Shown: positions 39,176 to 51,220 of the stretch, piece by piece
How the letters are laid out: every line of letters begins with the position of its first letter
Numbering within the stretch: position 1 is the first letter of the stretch
Assembly: GCF_013408145.1 (NCBI RefSeq)
Contig: NZ_JACBZI010000001.1
Location: forward strand, 2,494,001 to 2,558,000
DNA length: 64,000 nt
Direction of reading: 5' to 3'
Source of the DNA: Nocardioides marinus
GTDB lineage: Bacteria > Actinomycetota > Actinomycetes > Propionibacteriales > Nocardioidaceae
Program-made: the position numbers and the translations under genes
The notes under the pieces: model-generated
What the model was told of the DNA's origin: nothing
The model's database searches: none
Seen by the model: only the letters and a program-made list of their open reading frames with translations

Positions 39176-40791
39176 GCCGTCTCCAGCGCGGCGACCACCT
39201 CGTCGACCCGCAGCCACGGCGGGCCGAGCACCTTGGTGACCTGCGGGGCGAAGGCCGGCGACTCCGCGACCACCGTTCGCGCCGGCCCACGGGACACGAC
39301 CTCGCCGTCGGCCAGCACCAGCGCGTCGTCGGCGGCCTGGGCCACGAACTCCACGTCGTGGGAGGCCACCAGCACCGCGTGCCCCTCGGCCGCCAGGTCT
39401 CGCACCGTCCCTGCCAGCACCCGCTTGGCGGCGTAGTCCAGCCCACGCGTCGGCTCGTCGAGCAGCACCACACCGGGCCGGGCGGCCAGCACCAGCGAGA
39501 GCGCCAGCGCGAGCCGCTGGCCCTCGGACAGGTCGCGCGGGTGCGCGTCGTCGGGCACGCCGGGCACCAGCGAGTCGAGGATCTCCCGGCACGAGCCGTC
39601 GCCACCGTCGCCCGCGTCCAGCTCCTCGGCGACGGTCTCGAGGTAGAGCAGGTCCGCCGCGTTCTGCGGGAGCAGCCCGACCAGGGCACGTCGCTGCGCC
39701 GCGGGCCGCTCGGCAGGGTCGGCGACGGTCTCGCCCCGGCGTACCTCCACCGTCCCGGCGAAGCGCGCACCCGTGCCCTGCAGCGCCCACAGCAGCGAGG
39801 ACTTGCCGGAGCCGTTGCGCCCCATCAGCGCGGTGACGCGGCCGGCGGGCAGCGTCAGGTCGACGGAGCGTACGGCGACCTCCCGGCCGTGGACCACGGT
39901 GACCCCGCGGGCCCGCAGGCCGTCAGCGTCCGCGTCGGCAGGCGGCGCCGCGGGGGCCGGGGAGGCCGCCGCGAGCCGGTCGCCCAACCCCCGAGCCCGC
40001 CGCCGGGCGTCACGCACGCTGAGCGGCAGCGGGCTCCAGCCCGCGGCCCGCCCGAGCTCGACGATCGGCGGCACGACCGGGGAGGAGGCCAGCAGGTCGA
40101 CGGGGGCGCCGACCTGGACCCGCCCGTCGCCGGTCATCAGGCACATCGTGTCGGCGAACGGCACCACCCGCTCCAGCCGGTGCTCGGCCAGCAGCACCGA
40201 GACCCCGAGGTCGTGCACGAGCCGGGTGAGGGTGGCCAGCACCTCCTCGGCCGCGGTGGGGTCGAGGGCCGAGGTCGGCTCGTCGAGGACCAGCAGCCGG
40301 GGGTGCATGGTGAGCACGGCGCCGATGGCGACCCGCTGCTGCTGGCCGCCGGAGAGGGTGCGCAGGTCGCGGGCGCGCAGGTCGGCGATGCCGAGCAGGT
40401 CGAGGGTCTCCTCGACCCGGCGTCGCATCGTGGCGGCCGGGAGGCCGAGCTGCTCCATGCCGTAGGCCAGCTCCTCCTCGACGGTGTCGGTGACGAAGCC
40501 CAGCGCGGGGTCCTGGCCGACGTAGCCCACCACGTGGGCACGGTCGCGGGGCGGGCGGCGCAGCACGCTCTCGCCCTCGAGCAGCACGTCGCCCGCCAGC
40601 ACGCCCCCGGAGAAGCGGGGCACCAGACCGGCGACGACGCCGAGCAGCGTGGACTTGCCGACACCGGTGGGCCCGGAGAGCAGCACCAGCTCGCCCTCCT
40701 CCACGACGAGGTCGACGTCGGCGAGCACCGGGGCATGCCCGGCGCGGTAGCCGAACCGGACGCCCCGCAGCTCGAGCACCGGCGCGCTCAT
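39172..40791 (-). CDS. ECF transporter ATPase, two fused ABC domains (A1A2)
   Basis: A 539-residue protein with two complete cassettes: first GPTGVGKST (about 40-48), signature LSGGQQQR and LLVLDEPTSALDP; second GRNGSGKSS (about 325-333), LSEGQRLAL and VLLDEPTRGLDY. Fused A1A2 ATPases are common in actinobacterial ECF systems. It powers the S and T proteins on either side. The start overlaps the T component stop by 4 nt and the end overlaps the S component start by 4 nt. Confidence 0.92.
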   Translation of the reverse strand: MSAPVLELRGVRFGYRAGHAPVLADVDLVVEEGELVLLSGPTGVGKSTLLGVVAGLVPRFSGGVLAGDVLLEGESVLRRPPRDRAHVVGYVGQDPALGFVTDTVEEELAYGMEQLGLPAATMRRRVEETLDLLGIADLRARDLRTLSGGQQQRVAIGAVLTMHPRLLVLDEPTSALDPTAAEEVLATLTRLVHDLGVSVLLAEHRLERVVPFADTMCLMTGDGRVQVGAPVDLLASSPVVPPIVELGRAAGWSPLPLSVRDARRRARGLGDRLAAASPAPAAPPADADADGLRARGVTVVHGREVAVRSVDLTLPAGRVTALMGRNGSGKSSLLWALQGTGARFAGTVEVRRGETVADPAERPAAQRRALVGLLPQNAADLLYLETVAEELDAGDGGDGSCREILDSLVPGVPDDAHPRDLSEGQRLALALSLVLAARPGVVLLDEPTRGLDYAAKRVLAGTVRDLAAEGHAVLVASHDVEFVAQAADDALVLADGEVVSRGPARTVVAESPAFAPQVTKVLGPPWLRVDEVVAALETA

Positions 40792-41933
40792 GCGGCCACC
40801 GCCTCGGCCTGCTCACGGGCCAGCCGCCCCCGAGGGACCGGTGGGGAGGCCGGCGGCGGCGCGGCCAGGCCACCCGCGAGCGCCACGGCGACGCCGGCGA
40901 GCACGCCGAGGCCGATCACCGGCACCACGTCGAGGGCCGGGTAGGAGATGGCCAGCTGGGTCCGGGCCGTCCACACCCACAGCGCGGCGGTCAGGACGCC
41001 GGCCCCGGCGACGACCCACTCCGGCCACTGCCAGGCGTCGGGGCGGTAGCGGGTGCGCTCGACCCGGCGCCCGGCGCTGACCAGCCCGAGCACGGCCAGG
41101 CCCACGCCGAGCAGGAGCACGGGCAGCGCGAGGTAGCGCGGGGCGGTGCGGTCGAGCACCGCGTAAGTGCCCAGGCAGGTGCCGCACAGACCGATGATCA
41201 TCAGGGCACCGGTGCGCACGCGGGCCCGCCGGTCCAGGCCGGGCGCCCGGCCGTAGCCGCGCGCGTCCATGCCGGCGGCCATCGCCATCGACCGGTCGAT
41301 CGCGTCCTCCAGCACCGGCACCAGGAAGCGACGCACCCCTCGGACGCGCCCACCCGCCCCGGCCCGCAGGCCCTGGGCGGCGCGCACCCGACGCACCGAG
41401 TCGGCCAGCTGGGGCAGCACCGTCACCGCGACCACCATGGCCGCTCCGACCTCGTAGAGCGCCGGCGGCACCGAGCGCAGCAGCCGCTTGGGGTTGGCCA
41501 GCGCGTTGGCCGCGCCCACGCACACGACGATCGCGGCCAGCCGCATGCCGTCGTAGAGGCCGGCGAGGATCGACTCGAGCGTGATCGCCCCGAGCAGCGT
41601 GATGCCGGTGGTCCACTCCGGCAACGGGATCGCCGGCAGGTCCAGAACGACGGTGCCCGGGTAGCCGCCGCCGAGCAGCAGCCGGAACACCACCCGCAGC
41701 ACCACGATCGCCAGGCCCAGCCACAGGTAGATCCGGAAGGAGCGCGACCACGGCTGGTCGGAGCGACGCGCGGCCACCACGACCGCCGCGGCGCCCACGA
41801 GCAGCAGCAGGGAGAACGGGTTGGTCGTCATCGACGCCGCGGCCGCGAGCCCGAGCGCCCACACCCACCACGCGACCGGGTGCAGGTCGCGTGGCAGGCG
41901 GGCGGTGCGCAGGCTCGTGACCGCGGCGTTCAC
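40788..41933 (-). CDS. ECF transporter T component (EcfT)
   Basis: A 381-residue protein with membrane spans at the N-terminus (WWVWALGLAAAASMTTNPFSLLLLVGAAAVVVAA), the coupling helices with Ala-Arg-Gly type signatures (VRAAQGLRAGAGG and GMDARGYGRAPG, about residues 190-250) and four C-terminal spans. EcfT connects the ATPases to the S component. The GTG at 41931-41933 overlaps the stop of the preceding secreted protein by 4 nt. Confidence 0.9.
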   Translation of the reverse strand: MNAAVTSLRTARLPRDLHPVAWWVWALGLAAAASMTTNPFSLLLLVGAAAVVVAARRSDQPWSRSFRIYLWLGLAIVVLRVVFRLLLGGGYPGTVVLDLPAIPLPEWTTGITLLGAITLESILAGLYDGMRLAAIVVCVGAANALANPKRLLRSVPPALYEVGAAMVVAVTVLPQLADSVRRVRAAQGLRAGAGGRVRGVRRFLVPVLEDAIDRSMAMAAGMDARGYGRAPGLDRRARVRTGALMIIGLCGTCLGTYAVLDRTAPRYLALPVLLLGVGLAVLGLVSAGRRVERTRYRPDAWQWPEWVVAGAGVLTAALWVWTARTQLAISYPALDVVPVIGLGVLAGVAVALAGGLAAPPPASPPVPRGRLAREQAEAVAA

Positions 41934-42829
41934 GACGCAGATCTCCGGCGCAGCCAGACGGCGCCGCCGCCACCCGCGGCCAGCACCAGCAGGGCCACCG
42001 GCGCGACCCACACGGGCAGGCCGTCGGGCTCGGCCCCGGCCGCCTGCGTCGTACGACGCTCCGCGGAGGCGTCCGCGGACGACTCGACCTCCGGGGTCGC
42101 CGAGTCGGTGGCCGTGGCGCTCGCGGTCGCCTCGTCGGAGTCACGACCCTTGCGAGCGCGCTGGCGCTTCGTGGCCGACCCGTCGGTGGTGCTCGTGGCG
42201 CTGGGTCCCGTCGTCGCGCTCGAGGAGCCCGCGACGGAGGGCGACGACCCGCTCGACGAGCCACCGCCACCCGAGGTGGGCGTGGCCTTCTTCGTGGGCG
42301 AGGCGGTCGGGCTGCTCGCCGGGGCGCTGCTCGGACTCGACGCCGCTGCCTTCGGCGGTGTGGCGCTCGGCGGCGCGGAGCCGTCGACGTCGTCCCACGA
42401 CAGGGCGACGGAGCCGCCGTCGGGGATGGTGAGCCCGTCGACGCCGACGGTGGAGTAGGTCCAGGTCCCCGACGTGCCGTTGGACCACCACAGGCCCCAG
42501 TAGGCGTCGGCCGGCGGGGTGTTCTGGCACGCCTCCTGCTCCGCGGAGGGCAGGTCGTCGACCCGGCACACGAAGCCCGGCTGGGTGCGCACGCGGGTCA
42601 GGGTGTGCCCTGCTGCGTCGAAGAGTGCAGGGGCCTTGCCACCGCCGCCCCCGGCCACGCACGCGGTCTGCACACCGCCGCCGAGGGAGTTGAAGTCGAC
42701 CACGACGCTGACGCCACCGCCCGCCGCACACGTGGCCGCGGTGGCGGACCCGGCGCCCACCCCTCCGAGGGGCAGCACGACGGTGGCCGTCGCCAGGGCG
42801 ACGACCACCGCGCGTGCGATCAGGCTCAC
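41930..42829 (-). CDS. Secreted, C-terminally anchored DUF4430/transcobalamin-C-like protein (beta part)
   Basis: A 299-residue protein: signal peptide (about 1-32, ending SATAA), a globular domain about 33-150 with a YWGLWWSNGTSGTWTYSTVGVD stretch, a Ser/Thr/Pro/Gly-rich linker (about 150-255), and a C-terminal membrane anchor (PVWVAPVALLVLAAGG then RRRSAS). The globular part resembles the DUF4430 domain, whose fold matches the beta domain of intrinsic factor and transcobalamin; the match is by pattern, not search. Disulfide Cys are plausible (four or more in the domain). It overlaps both neighbours by 4 nt. Confidence 0.7.
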   Translation of the reverse strand: MSLIARAVVVALATATVVLPLGGVGAGSATAATCAAGGGVSVVVDFNSLGGGVQTACVAGGGGGKAPALFDAAGHTLTRVRTQPGFVCRVDDLPSAEQEACQNTPPADAYWGLWWSNGTSGTWTYSTVGVDGLTIPDGGSVALSWDDVDGSAPPSATPPKAAASSPSSAPASSPTASPTKKATPTSGGGGSSSGSSPSVAGSSSATTGPSATSTTDGSATKRQRARKGRDSDEATASATATDSATPEVESSADASAERRTTQAAGAEPDGLPVWVAPVALLVLAAGGGGAVWLRRRSAS

Positions 42830-43926
42830 TGCTTGCACGTGGCCTTCGAGAGGTTCTGCAGCGACGGCGCGGCCTGCGTGGCGGCCCGGCGCCACTGGTC
42901 GCGGGTCTCGACGGTGATGCCGTCGGTCTTGCCGGCCTTGAAGGCCGCGCGGTCGAACGCGATCGCGCCGATCTCCTGGTCCAGCTGGGTCTCGGAGTGC
43001 TTGCTCGCGACCTGGAACTTCTTCACCCAGCGAGCAGCCTTGCGGGCCTTGCCGCACGAGCCGACCGCACCGAGCGCCCAGCCGGCCAGGCCGGTGGAGT
43101 TGGTGTTGGCACCCTCGCCGTCGACACCGGTGCCGAACGAGCCGTTGTCCTTCTGGACGCTGCCGAGCCAGGCCGCGGCGGCGTCGACCGCAGCGGTCAC
43201 GTCCGCGCCGCCATCGACCTCGAGCAGCTGGTTCAGCACGAGCGCGGTGGTGTCCACGCTCGGCTGGCCCTCGGCACCGTCGCAGGTCTGGTCCTCGGCG
43301 TCGGCGTCAGCGGTCAGCGGGAGCCGGAAGTAGCCCTCCTCGCACTGCTGCTGCAGCAGGAAGGAGACGGCGGCGTCGGCGTCGGCGGAGCCGGCGCGCG
43401 AGAGCGCGACCGCCGCGAAGGACTGACCGATGGTGTTGGCGTAGTCGCCGTACGCGCTCTGGTCGACGATCCGCCCGGCGGAGGGGCCCTCGTCGGTGGT
43501 GACGCCCTCGAGCTGGGCGACCAGGTCGGTGCCGTCGACGTCGGTGGCGTCACCGCCGACGAGGAGGGTGTAGGCGGCCAGCTTGGCCGTGGCGCCGGCG
43601 TACACCGCGCCCTCGTCGAACTCCCCGCCCTGGGTGTAGGACGCGACCTGACCGGCCGCGGCGGCCGCGATGTCGCGGGCGACGGCGCCCTTGCGCTCAG
43701 CACCCTTGAGCGCGAGGCCGGCATCGATGCTCAGGCCGACGTCGGTGAAGTCGTACTGCTCGTTGACCAGCAGGTCGCCCTCGCCGAGCTCGCCGGCCAG
43801 CCACTGGACGGCCTTCTTCTCCTCGCGGACGCCGGCGCGGGCGGCGTCGGCCGGGGCGATGGTGCCGAGCGCGAGCGCCGCGGTGCCGGTGAGCGCGACG
43901 GCGCCGCGCAGGATGGTGTGCTTCAC
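42826..43926 (-). CDS. Secreted prenyltransferase/squalene-cyclase-repeat protein, intrinsic factor alpha-like
   Basis: A 366-residue protein with a signal peptide (ILRGAVALTGTAALALGTIAPADA), then helical repeats of the alpha/alpha-barrel (terpenoid cyclase/prenyltransferase) type, including QQQCEEGYFRLPL and AAWLGSVQKDNGSFGTG, QW-like motifs. No cyclase DxDD motif is seen, so a binding role is likelier than catalysis. Intrinsic factor and transcobalamin use this fold for their N-terminal domain. The GTG at 43924-43926 follows GGAGAGGAC and is the first gene after a cobalamin riboswitch. It overlaps the next gene by 4 nt. Confidence 0.75.
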   Translation of the reverse strand: MKHTILRGAVALTGTAALALGTIAPADAARAGVREEKKAVQWLAGELGEGDLLVNEQYDFTDVGLSIDAGLALKGAERKGAVARDIAAAAAGQVASYTQGGEFDEGAVYAGATAKLAAYTLLVGGDATDVDGTDLVAQLEGVTTDEGPSAGRIVDQSAYGDYANTIGQSFAAVALSRAGSADADAAVSFLLQQQCEEGYFRLPLTADADAEDQTCDGAEGQPSVDTTALVLNQLLEVDGGADVTAAVDAAAAWLGSVQKDNGSFGTGVDGEGANTNSTGLAGWALGAVGSCGKARKAARWVKKFQVASKHSETQLDQEIGAIAFDRAAFKAGKTDGITVETRDQWRRAATQAAPSLQNLSKATCKQ

Positions 43927-43934
43927 GAGGTGTC

Positions 43935-43955
43935 CTCTCCGCTGCTCAGCGGGAG
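43935..43955 (-). promoter_or_regulatory. Hairpin masking the ribosome site of the riboswitch operon
   Basis: On the minus strand CTC-CCGCT-GAGC-AGCGG-A-GAG pairs CTC and CCGCT with the GGAGAG ribosome site, 9 nt before the GTG. This fits a translational expression platform for the upstream riboswitch; how the aptamer switches it is not resolved. Confidence 0.6.
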
Positions 43956-44002
43956 GGCACGGCACGGGCCGCGTCCCCCGCTGCGTTCCTCGACAGCGTG
44001 TG

Positions 44003-44124
44003 TGGGGGTACGTCGCCTTGCGGGTGCTCCGGCTCACGCGCCCCGGCTGGGGCGCGCCTACGGTTGCGGGTCAGCGCCGGACTCGGACCGGCTTCCCCCA
44101 GCAGGGCGCGTGTGGATGGGTGTC
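44003..44124 (-). ncRNA. Cobalamin (adenosylcobalamin-type) riboswitch
   Basis: The minus-strand RNA has the cobalamin aptamer signatures in order: a GGGGGAAGCCGGTCCGAGTC stretch (44104-44085), GGCGCTGACCCGCAACCGTA (conserved core; 44077-44058), and a B12-box-like GAGCCGGAGCACCCGC (44035-44020). It lies between gatB and the ECF/intrinsic-factor-like operon and ends before the masked ribosome site. A -10-like TAGGCT (44131-44136) is a possible promoter. Boundaries are approximate. Confidence 0.9.
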
Positions 44125-44147
44125 GGCGGCAGCCTACGCCCTGGTGG

Positions 44148-45650
44148 TCAGGAGAGCTTCTCCAGGATCAGCTCGCGGACCCGGGCCGCGTCGGCCTGGC
44201 CGCGCATCTCCTTCATGACCGCCCCGATCAGGGCGCCGGCGGCGGCGACCTTGCCGTCGCGGATCTTGTCGGCGACGTCGGGGTTGGCGGCGATGGCGTT
44301 GTCCACGGCGGTCGAGAGCGCACCGTCGTCGGAGACGACGGCCAGGCCGCGCTTCTCGACGATCTCGGCGGGCGTGCCCTCGCCGGCGAGCAGGCCGTCG
44401 AAGACCTGGCGGGCCAGCTTGTCGTTGACCACCTTGTCGTCCACGAGCTTCTGCACGGCCGCGACCTGGGCGGGGGTGACGCCCAGCTCGGTGATCTCGA
44501 CGCCGGCGTCGTTGGCGCGGCGGGAGAGCTCCGAGAGCCACCACTTGCGGGCGGCCTGCGGGGCCGCACCCTCGGCGACGGTCTCCTCGATGGCCTCCAC
44601 GACCCCGGCAGCGACGACGTCGCGCATCTCGAGGTCGGTGAAGCCCCAGGCCTCCTGGAGGCGGGCCCGGCGCTCGACCGGGTTCTCCGGGAGGGTGCCG
44701 CGCAGCTCCTCGACCCACTCGCGCGACGGCGCCACGGGCACCAGGTCGGGCTCGGGGAAGTAGCGGTAGTCGTCGGCGTCGGACTTCGGGCGACCGCTGG
44801 TGGTGATCCCGGTGTCCTCGTGCCAGTGCCGCGTCTCCTGGAAGATCGCCTCGCCCTTGTCGAGGATCGCCGCGTGCCGCTGCATCTCGAAGCGCACCGC
44901 CCGCTCGACGGAGCGGAAGGAGTTCACGTTCTTGGTCTCCGTGCGGGTGCCGAGCACGCCGCTGCCCTTCGGCGACAGCGAGAGGTTCACGTCGGCACGC
45001 AGGTTGCCCTGGTCCATCCGGGCCTCGGAGACGCCGAGGGCCACGATCAGGTCGCGCAGCTGCTGCACGTAGGCCCGGGCGACGGCCGGCGCCTTCTCCC
45101 CCGCGCCGAGGATCGGGCGGGTCACGATCTCGATGAGGGGGATGCCGGCGCGGTTGTAGTCGACCAGGGAGTAGTCGGCGCCGTGGATGCGTCCGGTGGC
45201 GCCACCGACGTGGGTGGACTTCCCGGTGTCCTCCTCCATGTGCGCGCGCTCGATCTCCACGCGGAAGGTCTCCCCGTCGACCTCCACGTCCATGTAGCCG
45301 TCGAACGCGATGGGCTCGTCGTACTGGCTGGTCTGGAAGTTCTTCGGCATGTCCGGGTAGAAGTAGTTCTTCCGGGCGAAGCGGCACCACTCGGCGATGT
45401 CGCAGTTCAGCGCGAGACCGATGCGGATCGCCGACTCCACGGCCTTGCCGTTGACCGCCGGCATCGCGCCGGGCAGGCCCAGGCAGGTCGGGCACACGTG
45501 GGTGTTGGGCTCCCCGCCGAAGGCCGCCGGGCAGCCGCAGAACATCTTGGTGGCGGTGTTGAGCTCGACGTGGACCTCCAGGCCCAGCGCCGGGTCGTAG
45601 GCCGCCAGCACGTCGTCGAAGGGCACGAGGGTCTCGGTGGTCGCACTCAT
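44148..45650 (-). CDS. gatB: Aspartyl/glutamyl-tRNA amidotransferase subunit B
   Basis: A 500-residue GatB with [18 protein letters not shown] (zinc-binding Cys region with [15 protein letters not shown]), the amidotransferase kinase-like core ([27 protein letters not shown]) and the C-terminal YqeY/tail domain. GatCAB converts misacylated Glu-tRNAGln (and Asp-tRNAAsn) to the correct tRNA. The ATG overlaps the gatA stop by 4 nt. Confidence 0.95.
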   Translation of the reverse strand: MSATTETLVPFDDVLAAYDPALGLEVHVELNTATKMFCGCPAAFGGEPNTHVCPTCLGLPGAMPAVNGKAVESAIRIGLALNCDIAEWCRFARKNYFYPDMPKNFQTSQYDEPIAFDGYMDVEVDGETFRVEIERAHMEEDTGKSTHVGGATGRIHGADYSLVDYNRAGIPLIEIVTRPILGAGEKAPAVARAYVQQLRDLIVALGVSEARMDQGNLRADVNLSLSPKGSGVLGTRTETKNVNSFRSVERAVRFEMQRHAAILDKGEAIFQETRHWHEDTGITTSGRPKSDADDYRYFPEPDLVPVAPSREWVEELRGTLPENPVERRARLQEAWGFTDLEMRDVVAAGVVEAIEETVAEGAAPQAARKWWLSELSRRANDAGVEITELGVTPAQVAAVQKLVDDKVVNDKLARQVFDGLLAGEGTPAEIVEKRGLAVVSDDGALSTAVDNAIAANPDVADKIRDGKVAAAGALIGAVMKEMRGQADAARVRELILEKLS

Positions 45651-47191
45651 CGGGCCACACCTTCCAGCGCAGGGACCTTGTCCAGGAGGGGACCGCCCCA
45701 CCGGTCGTGCAGCGCGGCCTCGAGGGCGGCGCCCACGCGGTAGAGGCGGTCGTCGGCCATCGCCGGGGCGAGGACCTGGAAGCCGGCCGGCAGGCCGTCC
45801 TCGTCGGCCAGCCCGCTGGGCAACGAGATGCCGGGGACGCCGGCGAGGTTGGCGGGGATGGTGGCGAGGTCGTTGAGGTACATCGCCAGCGGGTCGTCGA
45901 GCTTCTCCCCCAGCTTGAACGCCGTGGTCGGCGCCGTGGGGCTGACCAGCACGTCGACCTGGCCGAAGGCGGCCTCGAAGTCGCGCGAGATCAGCGTGCG
46001 CACCCGCTGGGCGGTGCCGTAGTAGGCGTCGTAGTAGCCGCTGGAGAGCGCGTAGGTGCCCAGGATGATGCGGCGCTTGACCTCGTCGCCGAAGCCGGCG
46101 TCGCGGGTGGCGCGCATGACCTGCTCGGCCGACGGGGCGTCCACGCCCTCGGGCAGCACCCGCATGCCGTAGCGCATCGCGTCGAACTTGGCGAGGTTCG
46201 AGGACGCCTCGCACGGCATCACCAGGTAGTAGGTCGCCAGCGCGTGCACGAAGCTCGGGCAGGAGACCTCGACGACCTCGGCCCCGGCCGCGGTCAGCAG
46301 CTCCAGCGACTCGTGGAAGCGGGCCAGCACGCCGGCCTGGTAGCCCTCGCCCTGCAGCTCGGTGATCACGCCGACGCGCAGGCCCGTCAGGTCACCGGTG
46401 GCGCCCTGGCGGGCGGCCTCGACCAGGCCCGGGACCGGCTGGTCGACCGAGGTGGAGTCGAGCGGGTCGTGGCCGCCGATCAGCTCGTGCAGCAGCGCGG
46501 CGTCGAGGACCGTGCGGGTGACCGGGCCGACCTGGTCCAGGGAGTTGGCCATCGCGACGAGGCCGTAGCGCGACACCCCGCCGTACGTCGGCTTGACCCC
46601 GACCGTGCCGGTGACCGCGCCGGGCTGGCGGATCGAGCCGCCGGTGTCGGTGCCGAGGGCCAGCGGGGCCTCGAAGGCCGCCACCGCGGCGGCCGAGCCG
46701 CCACCGGAGCCGCCCGGGATCCGCTCGAGGTCCCACGGGTTGCGGGTGGGGCCGTAGGCGGAGTGCTCGGTGGAGGAGCCCATCGCGAACTCGTCCATGT
46801 TGGTCTTGCCCAGGATCGGCAGACCGGCGTCCTTGAGGCGGCGCACGACGGTCGCATCGTAGGGCGGGATCCAGCCCTCGAGGATCTTCGAGCCGCAGGT
46901 GGTGGGCAGCCCGGTGGTGGTGAGCACGTCCTTGACCGCCACCGGCACGCCGTCCAGGGCGTGCAGCGGGGCGCCGGCGGCGCGGCGCTCGTCGGAGGCG
47001 ACGGCCGCGGCCAGCGCCCCTTCGGCGTCGACGTGCAGGAAGGCGTGCACGCCGGCATCGGCGGAGCCGTCGACGGCCGCGATCCGGTCGAGGTGGGCCT
47101 GGGTCAGGGCCACCGACGTGGTCTCGCCGGCGGCCAGCGCCGCGGCCAGGTCGCCCGCGGTGCGGCGGGTCGTCTGGGTCGTGTCGCTCAC
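45647..47191 (-). CDS. gatA: Aspartyl/glutamyl-tRNA amidotransferase subunit A
   Basis: A 514-residue amidase-signature enzyme: catalytic Lys in VAVKDVLTT (about 70-78), the Gly/Ser-rich signature [33 protein letters not shown] with both catalytic Ser. It produces the ammonia for GatB. Start ATG overlaps the gatC stop by 4 nt and its end overlaps gatB by 4 nt, so the three genes are coupled. Confidence 0.96.
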   Translation of the reverse strand: MSDTTQTTRRTAGDLAAALAAGETTSVALTQAHLDRIAAVDGSADAGVHAFLHVDAEGALAAAVASDERRAAGAPLHALDGVPVAVKDVLTTTGLPTTCGSKILEGWIPPYDATVVRRLKDAGLPILGKTNMDEFAMGSSTEHSAYGPTRNPWDLERIPGGSGGGSAAAVAAFEAPLALGTDTGGSIRQPGAVTGTVGVKPTYGGVSRYGLVAMANSLDQVGPVTRTVLDAALLHELIGGHDPLDSTSVDQPVPGLVEAARQGATGDLTGLRVGVITELQGEGYQAGVLARFHESLELLTAAGAEVVEVSCPSFVHALATYYLVMPCEASSNLAKFDAMRYGMRVLPEGVDAPSAEQVMRATRDAGFGDEVKRRIILGTYALSSGYYDAYYGTAQRVRTLISRDFEAAFGQVDVLVSPTAPTTAFKLGEKLDDPLAMYLNDLATIPANLAGVPGISLPSGLADEDGLPAGFQVLAPAMADDRLYRVGAALEAALHDRWGGPLLDKVPALEGVAR

Positions 47192-47487
47192 TGCTCGTCC
47201 CCCAGGATCCGCGGCACGGCGAAGCGCTGCTCCTCGGCGGCCGGTGCCATCGCCAGCGCCTGCTCGGCGGTGAGGCCGGGCACGACGACGTCCTCGCGGA
47301 AGACGTTGGTGAGCGGCATCGGGTGCGAGGTCGGCGGCACGTCGGCGCCGGCCACCCCACTGATGGAGGCGACCGACTCGAGGATCACCGACAGCTGGGG
47401 AGCCAGGTGGTCCAGCTCGGCGTCGGACAGGTCGATCCGGGCCAGGGTCGCCAGGTGGGCGACCTCGTCTCGGGAGATCTCGGGCAT
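47188..47487 (-). CDS. gatC: Aspartyl/glutamyl-tRNA amidotransferase subunit C
   Basis: A 99-residue GatC ([22 protein letters not shown] at the N-terminus, [13 protein letters not shown] in the middle). The ATG at 47485-47487 is chosen over one 9 nt upstream because a -10-like TAGGAT (47495-47500) ends 7 nt before it, giving a leaderless start. First gene of gatCAB. Confidence 0.93.
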   Translation of the reverse strand: MPEISRDEVAHLATLARIDLSDAELDHLAPQLSVILESVASISGVAGADVPPTSHPMPLTNVFREDVVVPGLTAEQALAMAPAAEEQRFAVPRILGDEQ

Positions 47488-47514
47488 GCGGCTCATCCTA
47501 GGAGCCGGGCGCGC

Positions 47515-50338
<2,824 letters not shown>

Positions 50339-50463
50339 CGGTGACCGGCCGCCCCGGTCGGCGTCCATGATGGACGTCGACCGGCACGTCGCCGCGCCCG
50401 GGTGCGGCCGCCCCGGCCGACGGCCACCCATCCGGACCTGGGGTCGGCGACGAAGATGGGGAC

Positions 50464-51105
50464 GTGAGCACTCCCTCGCTGACCCGCGTCGACCCGACCC
50501 TGGACCCGGGCGCCGTTCCGCGCGCCGTCACGCTGATGCTGCACGGCGGCACGCAGCGCTCGACCGACCCCGTGGGGTCGCGCAGCGCGTCGTGGCACCG
50601 GATGGCCGCGATCCAGCGCCGCATCACCCCCCAGCTGCACGCCGAGGGCATCGCCAGCTGGCTGCTGCGCTACCGCGTGCGCGGCTGGAACGGCGACGGT
50701 GCCGGGCCGCGCGAGGACGCCCGCTGGGCGCTGGAGCAGGTCCGGGCGGCGTACGGCGAGGTGCCGGTGGTGCTGCTGGGCCACTCCATGGGCGCGCGCA
50801 CGTCGGCGTACGTCGCCGACGACCCGCAGGTCGCGGGCGTGGTCGCCCTCGCCCCGTGGTGGCAGCCCGACGACCCGGTCCGGGCCCTGCGCGGCCGGCA
50901 CGTCGTCGCCGCCCACGGCGTCGCCGACAAGATCACCTCGGCCCGGATGACCCGCGCCTTCCTGGTGCGCGCGGCCGGGGTCGCGGCGAGCACCGAGTAC
51001 GTCGACATGGGACGGGTCGGTCACTACATGCTGCGGCGCGTGGACCGGTGGAACGACGTCGCCGTCGACGGCGTGCTGCGCGTCGCGGCCACCGCCACCG
51101 TCTAG
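50464..51105 (+). CDS. Small alpha/beta hydrolase
   Basis: A 213-residue alpha/beta hydrolase with LMLHGG (residues 24-29), nucleophile elbow GHSMG (about 105-109), VALAPWW and the catalytic His in GRVGHYML. Substrate unknown. A -10-like GAAGAT (50452-50457) is 6 nt before the GTG. Confidence 0.8.
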   Translation: MSTPSLTRVDPTLDPGAVPRAVTLMLHGGTQRSTDPVGSRSASWHRMAAIQRRITPQLHAEGIASWLLRYRVRGWNGDGAGPREDARWALEQVRAAYGEVPVVLLGHSMGARTSAYVADDPQVAGVVALAPWWQPDDPVRALRGRHVVAAHGVADKITSARMTRAFLVRAAGVAASTEYVDMGRVGHYMLRRVDRWNDVAVDGVLRVAATATV

Positions 51106-51172
51106 GGGGCCCTGGTCCAGACACCTCCGCCGGACTCGGGAATGTCGGCGGCGTGTGTCATCGTTGGCACCG

Positions 51173-51199
51173 GATGGAACGGAACCGTTTCGTTTCATC
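51173..51199. promoter_or_regulatory. 27-bp palindromic TetR operator
   Basis: GATGGAACGGAAC (51173-51185) and GTTTCGTTTCATC (51187-51199) form a near-perfect inverted repeat around a central C (two mismatched pairs). It lies 21 bp before the TetR gene and is the likely autoregulatory site for the TetR/MFS pair. Confidence 0.75.
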
Positions 51200-51220
51200 G
51201 AGGTGAACGGAGGGCCACGC

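Noticed and set aside
38085..39770. 561-codon frame overlapping the ECF S component and the ATPase
   Set aside because: Wrong frame for both; the S component and ATPase frames have the family motifs and a 4-nt overlap.
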